From NCBI GenBank assembly GCA_017938245.1, contig JAGBBX010000005.1, forward strand, positions 1 to 52,228: a stretch of 52,228 nt of DNA. Reading direction: 5' to 3'. Shown here piece by piece: positions 42,549 to 51,989 of this stretch. The translations under genes and the position numbers were made by a program. A model generated the notes under the pieces. It was given only the letters and a program-made list of their open reading frames with translations, did no database searches and was not told where the DNA came from. The DNA comes from Bacteroidaceae bacterium. GTDB lineage: Bacteria > Bacteroidota > Bacteroidia > Bacteroidales > Bacteroidaceae. The first letter of the stretch is position 1. Every line of letters starts with the position of its first letter.

Positions 42549-43430
42549 ATGGAGAACAATAAAATAAAATACATACTTTACAGTGCCATAGGCCTATTGC
42601 TCGTTGCAGCAATAGCCTTTGGCACAATGTGGGTAAACAACACCAAGCAGATAGAGGAGATGGAAGAGCTCTTTGCAATAGAGAAAGAGGAGCTCGAAAG
42701 CGAATACTCCACATTTGCCACACAGTACGACGAACTTAAGATACGCATCAGCAACGACTCACTGCGTATAAAACTCGACCAAGAGAAATTGCGTACACAA
42801 CAACTTCTCGAAGAGCTGAAACAGACAAAAGCCACCGACGCTGCCGAGATTACCCGATTGAAGAAAGAGCTTAAGACCGTACGTGCCGTAATGCGCAGCT
42901 ATGTCATTCAGATTGACTCTTTAAATCGCGTAAACGACAAGCTCACAAAAGAGAACAAGCGCGTAAAAGCAAAGATGAAAGAGGCAAATGAGACCATCAC
43001 CACACTAAGCGAAGAGAAAGAAGCACTCAGCGAGAAAGTAGAGCTTGCATCGCAGCTCGACGTGATGGGATTAAAGATGTTCCCAGCCAAGAAAAGCGGT
43101 AAAGAGGTAAGCAAAATAAAGAAAGCCAAGAAATTGGTTATCAGTTTCCTCATTGCCAAAAACATTACAGCATCTACAGGCGACAAAACCATCTATGCAC
43201 ACATCATCGCACCCGATGGCAACGTCCTCACCAAAGAGAGCAGCAATCGTTTCACCTACGAGAACAAAGAGATTAACTACTCTATAAAAAAATACATAGA
43301 GTACACAGGCGAAGAGCAAGAGATTACAATGTATTGGGACATCGAAGAGTATCTTCAACCGGGACGCTACCGTCTGCATATTTTCGCCGACGGCAATATG
43401 ATAGGTTACAACGACTTTAATTTCGAGTAA
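42549..43430 (+). CDS. Coiled-coil membrane-anchored protein
   Basis: A 293-residue protein with one N-terminal membrane helix (YILYSAIGLLLVAAIAFGTMWV, about 8-29), a long charged coiled coil (about 35-175), and a C-terminal beta-rich domain of about 110 residues (LVISFLIAKN, IYAHIIAPDGNVL, YRLHIFADG). It is probably a periplasmic protein anchored in the inner membrane. Homologues are widespread in Bacteroidales but uncharacterised. It is probably co-transcribed with valS (six-base gap). Confidence 0.75.
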   Translation: MENNKIKYILYSAIGLLLVAAIAFGTMWVNNTKQIEEMEELFAIEKEELESEYSTFATQYDELKIRISNDSLRIKLDQEKLRTQQLLEELKQTKATDAAEITRLKKELKTVRAVMRSYVIQIDSLNRVNDKLTKENKRVKAKMKEANETITTLSEEKEALSEKVELASQLDVMGLKMFPAKKSGKEVSKIKKAKKLVISFLIAKNITASTGDKTIYAHIIAPDGNVLTKESSNRFTYENKEINYSIKKYIEYTGEEQEITMYWDIEEYLQPGRYRLHIFADGNMIGYNDFNFE

Positions 43431-43458
43431 TATAATTACCCGATAGACAATGATATAT

Positions 43459-43495
43459 ATAGCTGCACTATTTTCATTAGGTGCAGCTATTTTTA
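43459..43495 (+). terminator. Terminator after the coiled-coil gene
   Basis: ATAGCTGCAC pairs with GTGCAGCTAT, 12-base loop, followed by TTTTTAT. Confidence 0.9.
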
Positions 43496-43516
43496 TACCC
43501 CTGAAAGGGCAAAATA

Positions 43517-43575
43517 TTATTATTATCCGATAATAACGCAACGAATCCATTTAATGTCGATAAGAGTATATTTAT
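43517..43575. repeat. Possible degenerate third copy of the dispersed repeat
   Basis: ATTATTATCCGATAATAACG followed by AACGAATCC resembles the start of the 57-base repeat (ATTACTGTCCGATAATAATA ... AATCC), but similarity fades after about 30 bases. Confidence 0.3.
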
Positions 43576-43889
43576 TCAGAATTTATGGTACTCGTTAAAA
43601 TGATAAGCCGACTGCGGTAGTTCCGCCGACAGAAAGAAGCAAAGACCTCTGCTGCGGAAAATCTTAACATAAAATGCCGTTTTTTGGGTGTTACTATCTG
43701 TCTTTTCACTTCTTTCTGTGCCCTGTGTCTAAATCAAATATTGAAAACATATCCAATAAAATTAGAAAAGTTTCTTATATTATTCCCTAAATAATTGTAA
43801 GTTTAGAAACTTATAATTAAGTTTGCGCAAAGATTGTCGAATAGGCAATCATTTTTTGATGGTATTTAGGCTATTGGCTTTGTAACAAA

Positions 43890-43987
43890 AACGACCAATT
43901 TTTAGAAACAAAAACACCAATAGGCACTTTAAATACCACGCTTTATAGCGTGGGTTGTGCTTATGTTTTTGTGGGTGCTTGGTCGTT
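43890..43987. repeat. 98-base nested hairpin element
   Basis: Arms pair in order: AACGACCAA with TTGGTCGTT (9 of 9), ACAAAAACA with TGTTTTTGT (9 of 9), GCAC with GTGC, and CCACGC with GCGTGG around TTTATA. A second overlapping pairing is GGTATTTAGGCTATTGG (from 43861) with CCAATAGGC...TTTAAATACC. The 650-base gap around it has no convincing gene; a 63-codon minus-strand frame over it is judged incidental. Confidence 0.7.
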
Positions 43988-44087
43988 CCCTGTTGCAAAT
44001 AAGTACGCCCACGTTTCTTTATTTTCCGGTAGCCACCCATCTTAACAAAAAAAGCACTAACCTATTATAAACTTAATAAAAACCATT

Positions 44088-45017
44088 ATGAAAAACAAAA
44101 TTTCAATAATTTTCTTGCCGTTACTATTGATTGCGACAGTAGTAGGTTGCACAAACGGCACAAAGACAGACAGCAGACAAGCACTCCCCGCAGTTACACA
44201 CGACACGGTACAACCACAATTCCCCGGTGGTAAAGAAGCGCTCGACAAGCATCTGAAAGAGATAAAAGAGATTATTATCATCGAGGTTGACGAGAAAGGA
44301 AAAGCATCATACGTCAATTATGGAAGTCGAATCATCGTAAATGACGATAAAACAATTGAATTAATAAACGCATTACCCAATTGGACACCGGGTAAAATAG
44401 ATAGCAAGCCCACCCGCTTCTGTTTCATATATGATAACGACGAAAAGGCACCCCTGTTTAAGTGTATCAACGCAGGAGAGCGAAGCGACCGCCACGAACT
44501 CGCTAAGCTGTGGACACTGTGTAAAACAGAAAGCAAGGGCTTAGAGACACACCCCATATATAAACTACACAAAAATGATGAGATTCACATCTCGTTCAAC
44601 TACAACTACGAACTACTTCAGACAATAGGCACCTCTTACTTCGACAGCAACAACGAGTCGGAATATCTTTACAGCGTAGTATCGGATAGCACAAACAAAT
44701 TTGCAATAAGACATAACGACAATGTGGCAATCACATACAGTTACAAAATAAGCAAAGACGGCAACAGACTCACGACATACTACACCGACAAAGAGGGTAA
44801 CAGACAATACTTGATTTGGGTAAATACAACCTTCTTCGAGAAAAATAATTTCCTGGAAAACGAGAAAGTAGTACCTCCCCCTCCTTCAGCAAAGCAGGTT
44901 ACAGAGCTTCTGGTGATTGTAGAGGATGACGAGATTGAAGATAGTGAGCTTAAGTCGTTAGAAGGCGGTGAAGTTGTCGAATTTAACGAGGATGCAACCA
45001 AAGATGCAAACGAATAG
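44088..45017 (+). CDS. Lipoprotein with TonB_C-like domain
   Basis: A 309-residue lipoprotein (lipobox VVGC-21). Near residues 43-115 it has a divergent TonB C-terminal-like domain: QPQFPGGKEALDKHLKEI, then IIEVDEKGKASYV and LPNWTPGKIDSKPTRF. This is the FPGG ... WxPGKxxGKP pattern seen in Bacteroidetes energy-transducer TonB proteins, here without an N-terminal membrane helix and instead lipidated. The rest is unrecognised. The region right after the stop codon continues in frame with a second VEQQPEFPGG motif, so the gene probably once encoded a second TonB_C-like domain. Confidence 0.75.
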   Translation: MKNKISIIFLPLLLIATVVGCTNGTKTDSRQALPAVTHDTVQPQFPGGKEALDKHLKEIKEIIIIEVDEKGKASYVNYGSRIIVNDDKTIELINALPNWTPGKIDSKPTRFCFIYDNDEKAPLFKCINAGERSDRHELAKLWTLCKTESKGLETHPIYKLHKNDEIHISFNYNYELLQTIGTSYFDSNNESEYLYSVVSDSTNKFAIRHNDNVAITYSYKISKDGNRLTTYYTDKEGNRQYLIWVNTTFFEKNNFLENEKVVPPPPSAKQVTELLVIVEDDEIEDSELKSLEGGEVVEFNEDATKDANE

Positions 45018-45078
45018 ACTGTAGAGAGTGAACGTATCTATCAGCTGGTAGAGCAGCAGCCCGAATTCCCAGGTGGTA
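45018..45078 (+). pseudogene. Remnant of a second TonB_C-like domain
   Basis: In the same frame as the lipoprotein gene, directly after its TAG, the translation reads TVESERIYQLVEQQPEFPGG (45018-45077). The xxQxVEQxPEFPGG motif is the conserved start of TonB_C domains. After FPGG the sequence turns into a terminator stem, so the rest of the domain has been lost. Confidence 0.7.
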
Positions 45079-45118
45079 TTTTCCCTCGCTTGTACTTTAA
45101 GATGCAAGCGAGGGAAAA
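45079..45118. terminator. Terminator after the lipoprotein gene
   Basis: Perfect 14-base stem (TTTTCCCTCGCTTG / CAAGCGAGGGAAAA) with a 12-base loop. Confidence 0.9.
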
Positions 45119-45289
45119 CTTTATCTGCCGCAACCACATTTTTAACATTCAACTGCAAAAACAATCGAGAATATAAACCTTAGATAAAAATAAAATATTA
45201 TTTTTGCAGATAATAAGCATTTTGCAGTAATGTGGACTATTCTGTTTATACAATAGTAGACCACTCTGCCAATATATAACTTAATTATA

Positions 45290-46225
45290 ATGAAGAGAAT
45301 ACTTGTAACCGGAGGAGCCGGATTCATCGGTTCGCACCTATGCGAACGCCTTCTTAAAGAGGGGAACGATGTAATCTGCCTCGACAACTACTTTACCGGC
45401 AGCAAAGACAACATACGCCATCTTATAGGCAACGACCACTTCGAGCTTGTGCGTCACGACGTTACACAGCCCTATACAGCCGAGGTTGACGAGATTTATA
45501 ACCTTGCCTGCCCAGCCTCGCCCATTCACTATCAGTACGACCCCGTAAAGACCATACAGACCTGCGTCATTGGTTCAATGAATATGCTTGGCCTGGCAAA
45601 ATTGGTACGTGCAAAGATTCTGCAAGCATCGACCAGCGAGGTCTACGGCGACCCTAACATCCACCCACAGGTCGAGAGCTATTGGGGTAATGTCAACCCC
45701 ATAGGCATACGCTCGTGCTACGACGAAGGCAAGCGCTGCGCCGAGACACTCTTTATGGACTATCACCGTCAGAACAACATACGCATAAAAATCATTCGCA
45801 TATTCAACACCTACGGCCCGCGAATGAGTATGAACGACGGGCGCGTGGTATCTAATTTCATCGTACAGGCATTGCGTGGCGAAGATATCACCATCTATGG
45901 CGACGGACAGCAGACACGCAGTTTCCAATATGTCGACGACCTTATCGAAGGAATGATACGTATGATGTGCACAGGCGACGACTTTACAGGCCCTGTGAAC
46001 ATCGGTAACCCCGGAGAATTCACAATGCTGGAGCTTGCACAAAAGGTAATTGAGCTAACAGGCTCAAAATCGAAGATAATATTCCAGCCGCTGCCACAGG
46101 ACGACCCCCGTCAGCGCAAACCCGATATAAGCCTTGCCCACGAGAAACTTGGCGGTTGGGAACCAACAATAAAGCTCGAAGAGGGGCTAAAGCATACAAT
46201 AGAATATTTCAAGAAACTCGTATAA
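45290..46225 (+). CDS. UDP-glucuronate decarboxylase (UDP-xylose synthase)
   Basis: A 311-residue extended short-chain dehydrogenase. [16 protein letters not shown] binds [42 protein letters not shown] and the catalytic Tyr/Lys in [11 protein letters not shown] are the diagnostic UXS motifs that separate it from the related epimerases and dehydratases; [10 protein letters not shown] also fits. It makes UDP-xylose for surface glycans. It lies 31 bases before lysS, away from the exopolysaccharide locus, and a -7 box (TATTTTTG, 45199-45206) is upstream. Confidence 0.93.
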   Translation: MKRILVTGGAGFIGSHLCERLLKEGNDVICLDNYFTGSKDNIRHLIGNDHFELVRHDVTQPYTAEVDEIYNLACPASPIHYQYDPVKTIQTCVIGSMNMLGLAKLVRAKILQASTSEVYGDPNIHPQVESYWGNVNPIGIRSCYDEGKRCAETLFMDYHRQNNIRIKIIRIFNTYGPRMSMNDGRVVSNFIVQALRGEDITIYGDGQQTRSFQYVDDLIEGMIRMMCTGDDFTGPVNIGNPGEFTMLELAQKVIELTGSKSKIIFQPLPQDDPRQRKPDISLAHEKLGGWEPTIKLEEGLKHTIEYFKKLV

Positions 46226-46256
46226 TAAAAGAAATAGAACAAATACATATAAAGCA

Positions 46257-47984
46257 ATGAATATATTAGAACTAAGCGAACAAGAGATTGTGCGCCGCGA
46301 AGCGCTAAACGAATTACGTAATATGGGCATCGAGCCCTATCCCGCAGCCGAGTACCCCACCAACGCATTCTCGACCGATATCATTGAGGAGTTCAAGGAT
46401 GACGAGGAGCAGCGTCAAGTGTGCATCGCCGGCCGCCTTATGAGTCGTCGTGTAATGGGTAAAGCATCGTTCATCGAGCTTCAGGACTCAAAAGGTCGCG
46501 TGCAGGTATATATCACACGCGACGAATTGTGCCCCGGCGAGAACAAAGACCTTTACAACGTAGTATTCAAGCGTCTTTTGGACATTGGCGACTTTGTAGG
46601 AGTAAAAGGATTCGTATTCCGCACACAGACAGGCGAGATTACCGTTCACGCACAAGAGCTTACACTGCTCTCGAAGAGCATACGTCCCCTGCCCATTGTA
46701 AAATACAAGGATGGTGTTGCATACGACAAATTCGAGGACCCCGAGCTGCGCTACCGCCAGCGTTACGTCGACCTTGTTGTAAACGACGAGATTAAAGATA
46801 TATTCATCAAGCGCAACAAGATTTACACCTCGATGCGCGAGTATTTCAACTCTAAGGGTTATATGGAGGTAGAGACACCCGTGTTGCAGTCAATCCCAGG
46901 CGGAGCAGCTGCGCGTCCCTTCATCACACACCACAATGCGCTGGACATTCCCCTTTATCTGCGTATCGCCAACGAGCTTTACCTTAAGCGCCTTATCGTT
47001 GGTGGATTCGAGGGAGTATATGAGTTCTCTAAGAACTTCCGCAACGAGGGAATGGACCGCACACACAACCCCGAGTTTACCTGTATGGAGATTTACGTCT
47101 CTTACAAAGACTATAATTGGATGATGAGCTTCACCGAGCAGATGCTCGAGAAGATAGCCCTCGACGTTAACGGAACCACCGAGGTACAAGTTGGCGAGCA
47201 CACAATCAGCTTCAAGGCCCCCTTCCGTCGCGTACCTATGCTCGAGGCAATAAAGGAGTTCACCGGCTACGACCTCAACGGCAAGAGCGAGGAGGAGATT
47301 TTCGCCATCTGCAAAGAGCTTAAGATGGACGTTGACAGCACAATGGGTAAAGGCAAGCTCATCGACGAGATTTTCGGCGAATTTTGCGAGGGCAACTACA
47401 TACAGCCCACCTTCATTACCGACTACCCCATCGAGATGTCGCCCCTGTGCAAACGCCACCGCGAGAACCCCGACCTCACCGAGCGCTTCGAGCTTATGGT
47501 AAACGGCAAGGAGTTGTGTAACGCCTACAGCGAGCTCAACGACCCCATCGACCAGGCCGAGCGTTTCCAGGAGCAGCTACGTCTGAGCGAGAAGGGCGAC
47601 GACGAAGCAATGTTCATCGACCAGGATTTTGTTCGCGCATTGGAGTATGGTATGCCCCCCACCTCGGGAATGGGAATTGGTATGGACCGTTTGGCAATGC
47701 TTATGACAGGACAGACCGCCATTCAAGAGGTACTCTTCTTCCCCCAGATGCGTCCCGAAAAACGTATCCCCAAAGACCCCGCATCGGCCTTTACAGCCAT
47801 TGGCATTGCCGAGGAGTGGGTTCCCGTGCTACAGAAAGCAGGCTACAATATGGTTGCCGACCTTAAGGGCGAAAATCCCCAGAAGGTACAGCAACTCATT
47901 GGAGGAATAAACAAAAAATACAAATTAGGCTATACCAACCCATCGGTAAACGACGTTGCCGCTTGGATTGAGAAGCTCGCATAA
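46257..47984 (+). CDS. lysS: Lysyl-tRNA synthetase, class II
   Basis: A 575-residue class II LysRS. An OB-fold anticodon domain ([21 protein letters not shown]) precedes the catalytic core with motif 2 ([20 protein letters not shown]) and motif 3 ([15 protein letters not shown]). The protein is about 70 residues longer than the E. coli enzyme because of a helical C-terminal extension ([20 protein letters not shown], ending [12 protein letters not shown]), as in other Bacteroidales. It is followed by gpsA 18 bases later. Confidence 0.97.
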   Translation: MNILELSEQEIVRREALNELRNMGIEPYPAAEYPTNAFSTDIIEEFKDDEEQRQVCIAGRLMSRRVMGKASFIELQDSKGRVQVYITRDELCPGENKDLYNVVFKRLLDIGDFVGVKGFVFRTQTGEITVHAQELTLLSKSIRPLPIVKYKDGVAYDKFEDPELRYRQRYVDLVVNDEIKDIFIKRNKIYTSMREYFNSKGYMEVETPVLQSIPGGAAARPFITHHNALDIPLYLRIANELYLKRLIVGGFEGVYEFSKNFRNEGMDRTHNPEFTCMEIYVSYKDYNWMMSFTEQMLEKIALDVNGTTEVQVGEHTISFKAPFRRVPMLEAIKEFTGYDLNGKSEEEIFAICKELKMDVDSTMGKGKLIDEIFGEFCEGNYIQPTFITDYPIEMSPLCKRHRENPDLTERFELMVNGKELCNAYSELNDPIDQAERFQEQLRLSEKGDDEAMFIDQDFVRALEYGMPPTSGMGIGMDRLAMLMTGQTAIQEVLFFPQMRPEKRIPKDPASAFTAIGIAEEWVPVLQKAGYNMVADLKGENPQKVQQLIGGINKKYKLGYTNPSVNDVAAWIEKLA

Positions 47985-48002
47985 CCATAAAACCCCGGAG
48001 CT

Positions 48003-49001
48003 ATGGAATTAGCAAATAAACAGGTCGCGATTATGGGTGGCGGAAGCTGGGCAACAGCTATTGCCAAGATACTAATGAGCAATGTCGACACCATTAACTG
48101 GTACATCAGACGCGACGACCGCATCGAGGAGTTCAAGCGTTTGGGACACAACCCTGCTTATCTGTCATCGGTAAAGTTCGACACCAACAGAATCAATTTC
48201 TCATCCAACATCAACAAGATTGTAAAGGAGAGCGATATTTTGGTGTTTGTAACCCCTTCGCCCTATCTAAAGAGCCACCTTAAGAAGTTGAAAGAGGATT
48301 TGTCGGACAAATTCATTGTAAATGCCATCAAAGGAATTGTTCCCGACGAGAACCTCATCATCTCGGAGTATTTCCACAAAGAGTACCACGTACCCTACGA
48401 GAATATCGCCGTAATTGCCGGTCCCTGTCACGCCGAAGAGGTTGCCCTTGAGCGCCTCTCGTACCTTACAGTAGGTTGCTCGAGCATACACCACGCCACA
48501 CAGTTTGCCAAGAAAATAGCCAACAGCTTCGTAAAGACCTCGGTGAGCGACGATGTTGTGGGAATAGAATACGGCTCGGTACTAAAGAACATCTACGCCA
48601 TTGCAACAGGTATCTGTAACGGCCTTAAATATGGCGACAACTTCCAGGCAGTGCTGATGTCTAACGCTGTGATAGAGATGAACCGCTTTATAAACGTGGT
48701 ACACCCCATCGAGCGTACCATAAACGACAGCGTATATCTGGGCGACCTATTGGTAACAGGATACTCCAACTTCAGCCGCAACCGCGTATTCGGTACAATG
48801 ATTGGCCGAGGTTACTCGGTAAAGAGCGCACAAATTGAGATGGAGATGATAGCCGAGGGTTACTACGCAGCAAAATGTATAAAGGAGATAAACGAGCACT
48901 ACCGAGTGAACACCCCAATTATAGATGCCGTTTACAATATCCTGTACGAGCACATTTCGCCTGTCATCGAGATTAAATTGCTTACCGATTCATTTAAATA
49001 A
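48003..49001 (+). CDS. gpsA: Glycerol-3-phosphate dehydrogenase (NAD(P)+)
   Basis: A 332-residue dehydrogenase making sn-glycerol-3-phosphate for phospholipids. The Rossmann motif is MGGGSWATAIAKIL (about 11-24); VFVTPSPYLKSHL, the catalytic Lys in NAIKGIVPDENLIISEYF, and GPCHAEEVALERLSYLT with EYGSVLKNIYAIATGI are family motifs. Length fits. It lies in the conserved lysS-gpsA-pgi order seen in Bacteroides. Confidence 0.96.
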   Translation: MELANKQVAIMGGGSWATAIAKILMSNVDTINWYIRRDDRIEEFKRLGHNPAYLSSVKFDTNRINFSSNINKIVKESDILVFVTPSPYLKSHLKKLKEDLSDKFIVNAIKGIVPDENLIISEYFHKEYHVPYENIAVIAGPCHAEEVALERLSYLTVGCSSIHHATQFAKKIANSFVKTSVSDDVVGIEYGSVLKNIYAIATGICNGLKYGDNFQAVLMSNAVIEMNRFINVVHPIERTINDSVYLGDLLVTGYSNFSRNRVFGTMIGRGYSVKSAQIEMEMIAEGYYAAKCIKEINEHYRVNTPIIDAVYNILYEHISPVIEIKLLTDSFK

Positions 49002-49078
49002 AAAGAGGGAGTAAGCAAGGAATCCCGAGAAACGAATATTTTACACATTACCAAATTTGAAACTAAATTTTTACAAAA

Positions 49079-50419
49079 ATGAAAAATATATCACTGAACA
49101 TCGACAAAGTAACAGGCTTTGTTACACGTGAGCAGATTGAGGCCCTTAAGCCTCAGGTAGAGGCTGCACAGAAAGCACTCGAAGAGGGTACACTCCCCGG
49201 CAACGACTTCCTGGGTTGGTTGCATCTCCCCTCATCAATAAGCAGCGAGTTTATTCAGCAGCTGAAAGAAGTTGCACAGATACTGCGCAACAAGTGCGAG
49301 ATAGTTGTGGTAGCAGGTATCGGCGGCAGCTACCTTGGTGCACGCGCAGTCATCGAGGCACTGAGCAACAATTTTGCGGCTCTTCTGCCTGCTTGTGGCC
49401 CCCGCGTAATATTCGCAGGACACAACATCAGCGAGGATTATCTAAGCGAGCTTATGGCCTACCTTAAAGGCAAGAAGTTTGGTGTAATAAACATCTCAAA
49501 ATCGGGCACAACTACCGAGACAGCTCTTGCTTTCCGCCTTTTGAAGAAACAGTGTGAGGAGCAGTGGGGCAAGGCCGAGGCTAGCGAGGTTATTGTTGCA
49601 ATCACCGATGCCGTTAAGGGTGCAGCACGCGTAACAGCCGACAAAGAGGGTTACAAGAGCTTCATTATTCCCGACAACGTTGGTGGTCGTTTCTCGGTAC
49701 TCACACCCGTAGGTCTTCTGCCCATTGCCGTTGCAGGATACGACATCGAGGCACTCGTAAGCGGTGCACAGCAGATGGAGAAGGATTGTTCTCCCGCCGT
49801 TCCTTTCGAAGAGAACATCGCAGCAATGTATGCAGCCACACGTAACGCCCTCTATGCAGCAGGCAAGAAGATTGAGATTCTTGTAAACTACCAGCCCAAG
49901 CTGCACTTCACCTCGGAGTGGTGGAAGCAGCTATACGGCGAGAGCGAGGGTAAAGACCACAAGGGAATTTTCCCCGCATCGGTAGACTTCAGCACCGACC
50001 TTCACTCAATGGGTCAGTGGATTCAGGATGGCGAGCGCACAATCTTCGAGACAGTGCTTTCGATTGAGAAGCCCAACAGCTCACTGCTCGTTCCCTGTGA
50101 TGACGAGAACCTCGACGGTCTTAACTTCCTCGCAGGCAAGCACGTCGACGAGGTTAACAAGATGGCCGAGCTTGGTACACAGCTTGCACACGTCGATGGC
50201 GGTGTTCCCAATATGCGCATCTCAATCCCCGAGCTCAACGAGTACTACATCGGTCAGCTCATCTACTTCTTCGAGATTGCCTGCGGTATCAGCGGTTACG
50301 TTCTTGGCGTTAACCCCTTCAACCAGCCCGGTGTAGAGGATTACAAGAGAAATATGTTCGCACTGCTCGACAAGCCCGGCTACGAGGAGCAGAGCAAAGC
50401 AATTCGCGCACGTCTCTAA
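49079..50419 (+). CDS. pgi: Glucose-6-phosphate isomerase
   Basis: A 446-residue phosphoglucose isomerase of the shorter bacterial type. [16 protein letters not shown] (about 81-96) and [17 protein letters not shown] hold the sugar-phosphate site, [14 protein letters not shown] is the PGI signature, and [20 protein letters not shown] is typical. It links glycolysis with fructose-6-phosphate supply for glycans. Strong G/C-ending codon use and high conservation suggest high expression. The stop overlaps the ATG of the next gene by one base. Confidence 0.97.
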   Translation: MKNISLNIDKVTGFVTREQIEALKPQVEAAQKALEEGTLPGNDFLGWLHLPSSISSEFIQQLKEVAQILRNKCEIVVVAGIGGSYLGARAVIEALSNNFAALLPACGPRVIFAGHNISEDYLSELMAYLKGKKFGVINISKSGTTTETALAFRLLKKQCEEQWGKAEASEVIVAITDAVKGAARVTADKEGYKSFIIPDNVGGRFSVLTPVGLLPIAVAGYDIEALVSGAQQMEKDCSPAVPFEENIAAMYAATRNALYAAGKKIEILVNYQPKLHFTSEWWKQLYGESEGKDHKGIFPASVDFSTDLHSMGQWIQDGERTIFETVLSIEKPNSSLLVPCDDENLDGLNFLAGKHVDEVNKMAELGTQLAHVDGGVPNMRISIPELNEYYIGQLIYFFEIACGISGYVLGVNPFNQPGVEDYKRNMFALLDKPGYEEQSKAIRARL

Positions 50420-51150
50420 TGAACTATAAAGAATCAATTGAGAAATATGAGCAACTGCAAGGTCACAAGGCCTTGCAGTTGCGTGCTGTATTGTTCGATA
50501 TGGACGGTGTCCTGTTCGACTCTATGCCCTTTCACGCCGATGCCTGGTCACAGGTGATGACAGAGGCAGGGTTCAACTTCAGCCGCGAGGATGTATATAT
50601 GAACGAAGGACGCACAGGTGCCGACACTATAAACACAGCCAGCATAGCACAGTTCGGTCATCCATCGACCCCCGAACAGATTGAGGCATTGTGTAAGGCA
50701 AAATGTGATATTTTTGCCACCTACCCGCCCACACCCCGTATGCCCGGAGCATTGGAACTTATTGAAAAGGTAAAAGCCTGCGGACTCACACCGATGATTG
50801 TGACAGGCTCGGGAACCCCCACCCTGCTCGACCGCATACAGAGTAATTTCCCCGGCCTTTTCGACGAGAATCATATTGTCACAAGTTTCAACGTCAAACG
50901 CGGAAAGCCATACCCCGACCCCTATCTGTTGGCATTGGAGAAAGGCGGCTTTGCCCCCAATGAAGCAATCGTCGTCGAGAATGCACCATTAGGCGTTACC
51001 GCAGGCGTTGCAGCAGGACTCTTTACAATAGCCGCCAATACCGGCCCATTAAAGGACAGCGTCCTCAGCAATGCAGGCGCAAGCCTTGTGTTCCCCTCGA
51101 TACAGGCACTATGCGACGAGTGGGACAACCTATACGCAGCACTATCGTGA
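50419..51150 (+). CDS. HAD phosphatase, beta-phosphoglucomutase-like
   Basis: A 243-residue HAD-superfamily protein. Motif I LFDMDGVLFDSMPFH has the two catalytic Asp residues (about 28-30), a helical cap follows (MTEAGFNFSREDVYM-GRTGADTI), motif II is IVTGSG, motif III the Lys in FNVKRGKPYPDPYL and motif IV VVENAPLGVTAGVAAG. It resembles beta-phosphoglucomutase and sugar-phosphate phosphatases. It is translationally coupled to pgi, which suggests a sugar-phosphate substrate. The exact substrate is unknown. Confidence 0.85.
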   Translation: MNYKESIEKYEQLQGHKALQLRAVLFDMDGVLFDSMPFHADAWSQVMTEAGFNFSREDVYMNEGRTGADTINTASIAQFGHPSTPEQIEALCKAKCDIFATYPPTPRMPGALELIEKVKACGLTPMIVTGSGTPTLLDRIQSNFPGLFDENHIVTSFNVKRGKPYPDPYLLALEKGGFAPNEAIVVENAPLGVTAGVAAGLFTIAANTGPLKDSVLSNAGASLVFPSIQALCDEWDNLYAALS

Positions 51151-51989
51151 AAGGTATTCTGCAACAGATACGCACCCGATTAGGCAGTTACTACACCACA
51201 AGCGAAGTAACTGCCCTTTCGCGTATTCTCGCCACCGAACTTTTAGGCGTCAAGGAGAGCATCTACTTTCTGAAAGACCCCGTAACACTCACCCACGAGC
51301 AGCAACAAATGCTCGACAAAGCGTTAGAGCGTCTGCAAACGTACACCCCCATACAACATATTCTTGGCTACGAGAGTTTCTGCGGACTGCAGTTCAAGGT
51401 AAACAGCAACGTACTGATTCCCCGTCCCGAGACACAAGAGCTTGTTACGTGGATAGAGAGCGAAGCAACGGGCAAAGAGAGAATACTCGACATAGGTACA
51501 GGCAGCGGATGTATAGCCATAACCCTTGCAAAAAGACTCCCCCACTGCACAGTAGAAGCGTGGGATATATCGTCCGAGGCACTATCGGTGGCACAAGAGA
51601 ACAACCGTATCAACGAAACACAAGTAAAATTCGAGCAGAGAGACATACTCGCATACAGCCCAACGAACGAGCAGCTCGATATTATTGTGAGCAACCCACC
51701 ATATATAAGAGAGATAGAGAAAGAGTCGATGGAGGCTAATGTACTGCAATGGGAACCACACACAGCCCTCTTTGTCCCCGACAACGACCCGTTGCTCTTC
51801 TACCGCACAATAGCACAAAAAGCCCTCACAATGCTCTCGCCCGGTGGACACCTCTATTTCGAGATTAACCGCGCCTACGGCAAAGAGACCTGTCAAATGC
51901 TTGCAGAGCTTGGTTACAGCAATATAGAACTGCGCAAAGACTTTGCCGACAACGACCGTATGGTGAGAGCCGCATTAAGGGTTATATAA
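51147..51989 (+). CDS. prmC: Release factor glutamine methyltransferase
   Basis: A 280-residue enzyme methylating the GGQ glutamine of peptide release factors. SAM motif ILDIGTGSGCIAITLAKRLP and catalytic NPPYIRE (with the preceding VSNPPY) are typical, as is VLIPRPETQELV. The GTG at 51147 overlaps the upstream TGA (GTGA) and fits the usual N-terminus. The frame opens earlier at 51111 but would overlap the HAD gene by 40 bases, so 51147 is preferred. Confidence 0.94.
   Translation: MKGILQQIRTRLGSYYTTSEVTALSRILATELLGVKESIYFLKDPVTLTHEQQQMLDKALERLQTYTPIQHILGYESFCGLQFKVNSNVLIPRPETQELVTWIESEATGKERILDIGTGSGCIAITLAKRLPHCTVEAWDISSEALSVAQENNRINETQVKFEQRDILAYSPTNEQLDIIVSNPPYIREIEKESMEANVLQWEPHTALFVPDNDPLLFYRTIAQKALTMLSPGGHLYFEINRAYGKETCQMLAELGYSNIELRKDFADNDRMVRAALRVI

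Noticed and set aside
43849-44040. Minus-strand 63-codon frame across the nested hairpin
   Set aside because: The frame follows from the inverted repeat and is basic, low-complexity and without a start context; the folding signal explains the sequence better.
51111-51146. Upstream start for prmC
   Set aside because: It would overlap the HAD gene by 40 bases; GTG 51147 gives the normal N-terminus and a GTGA coupling.
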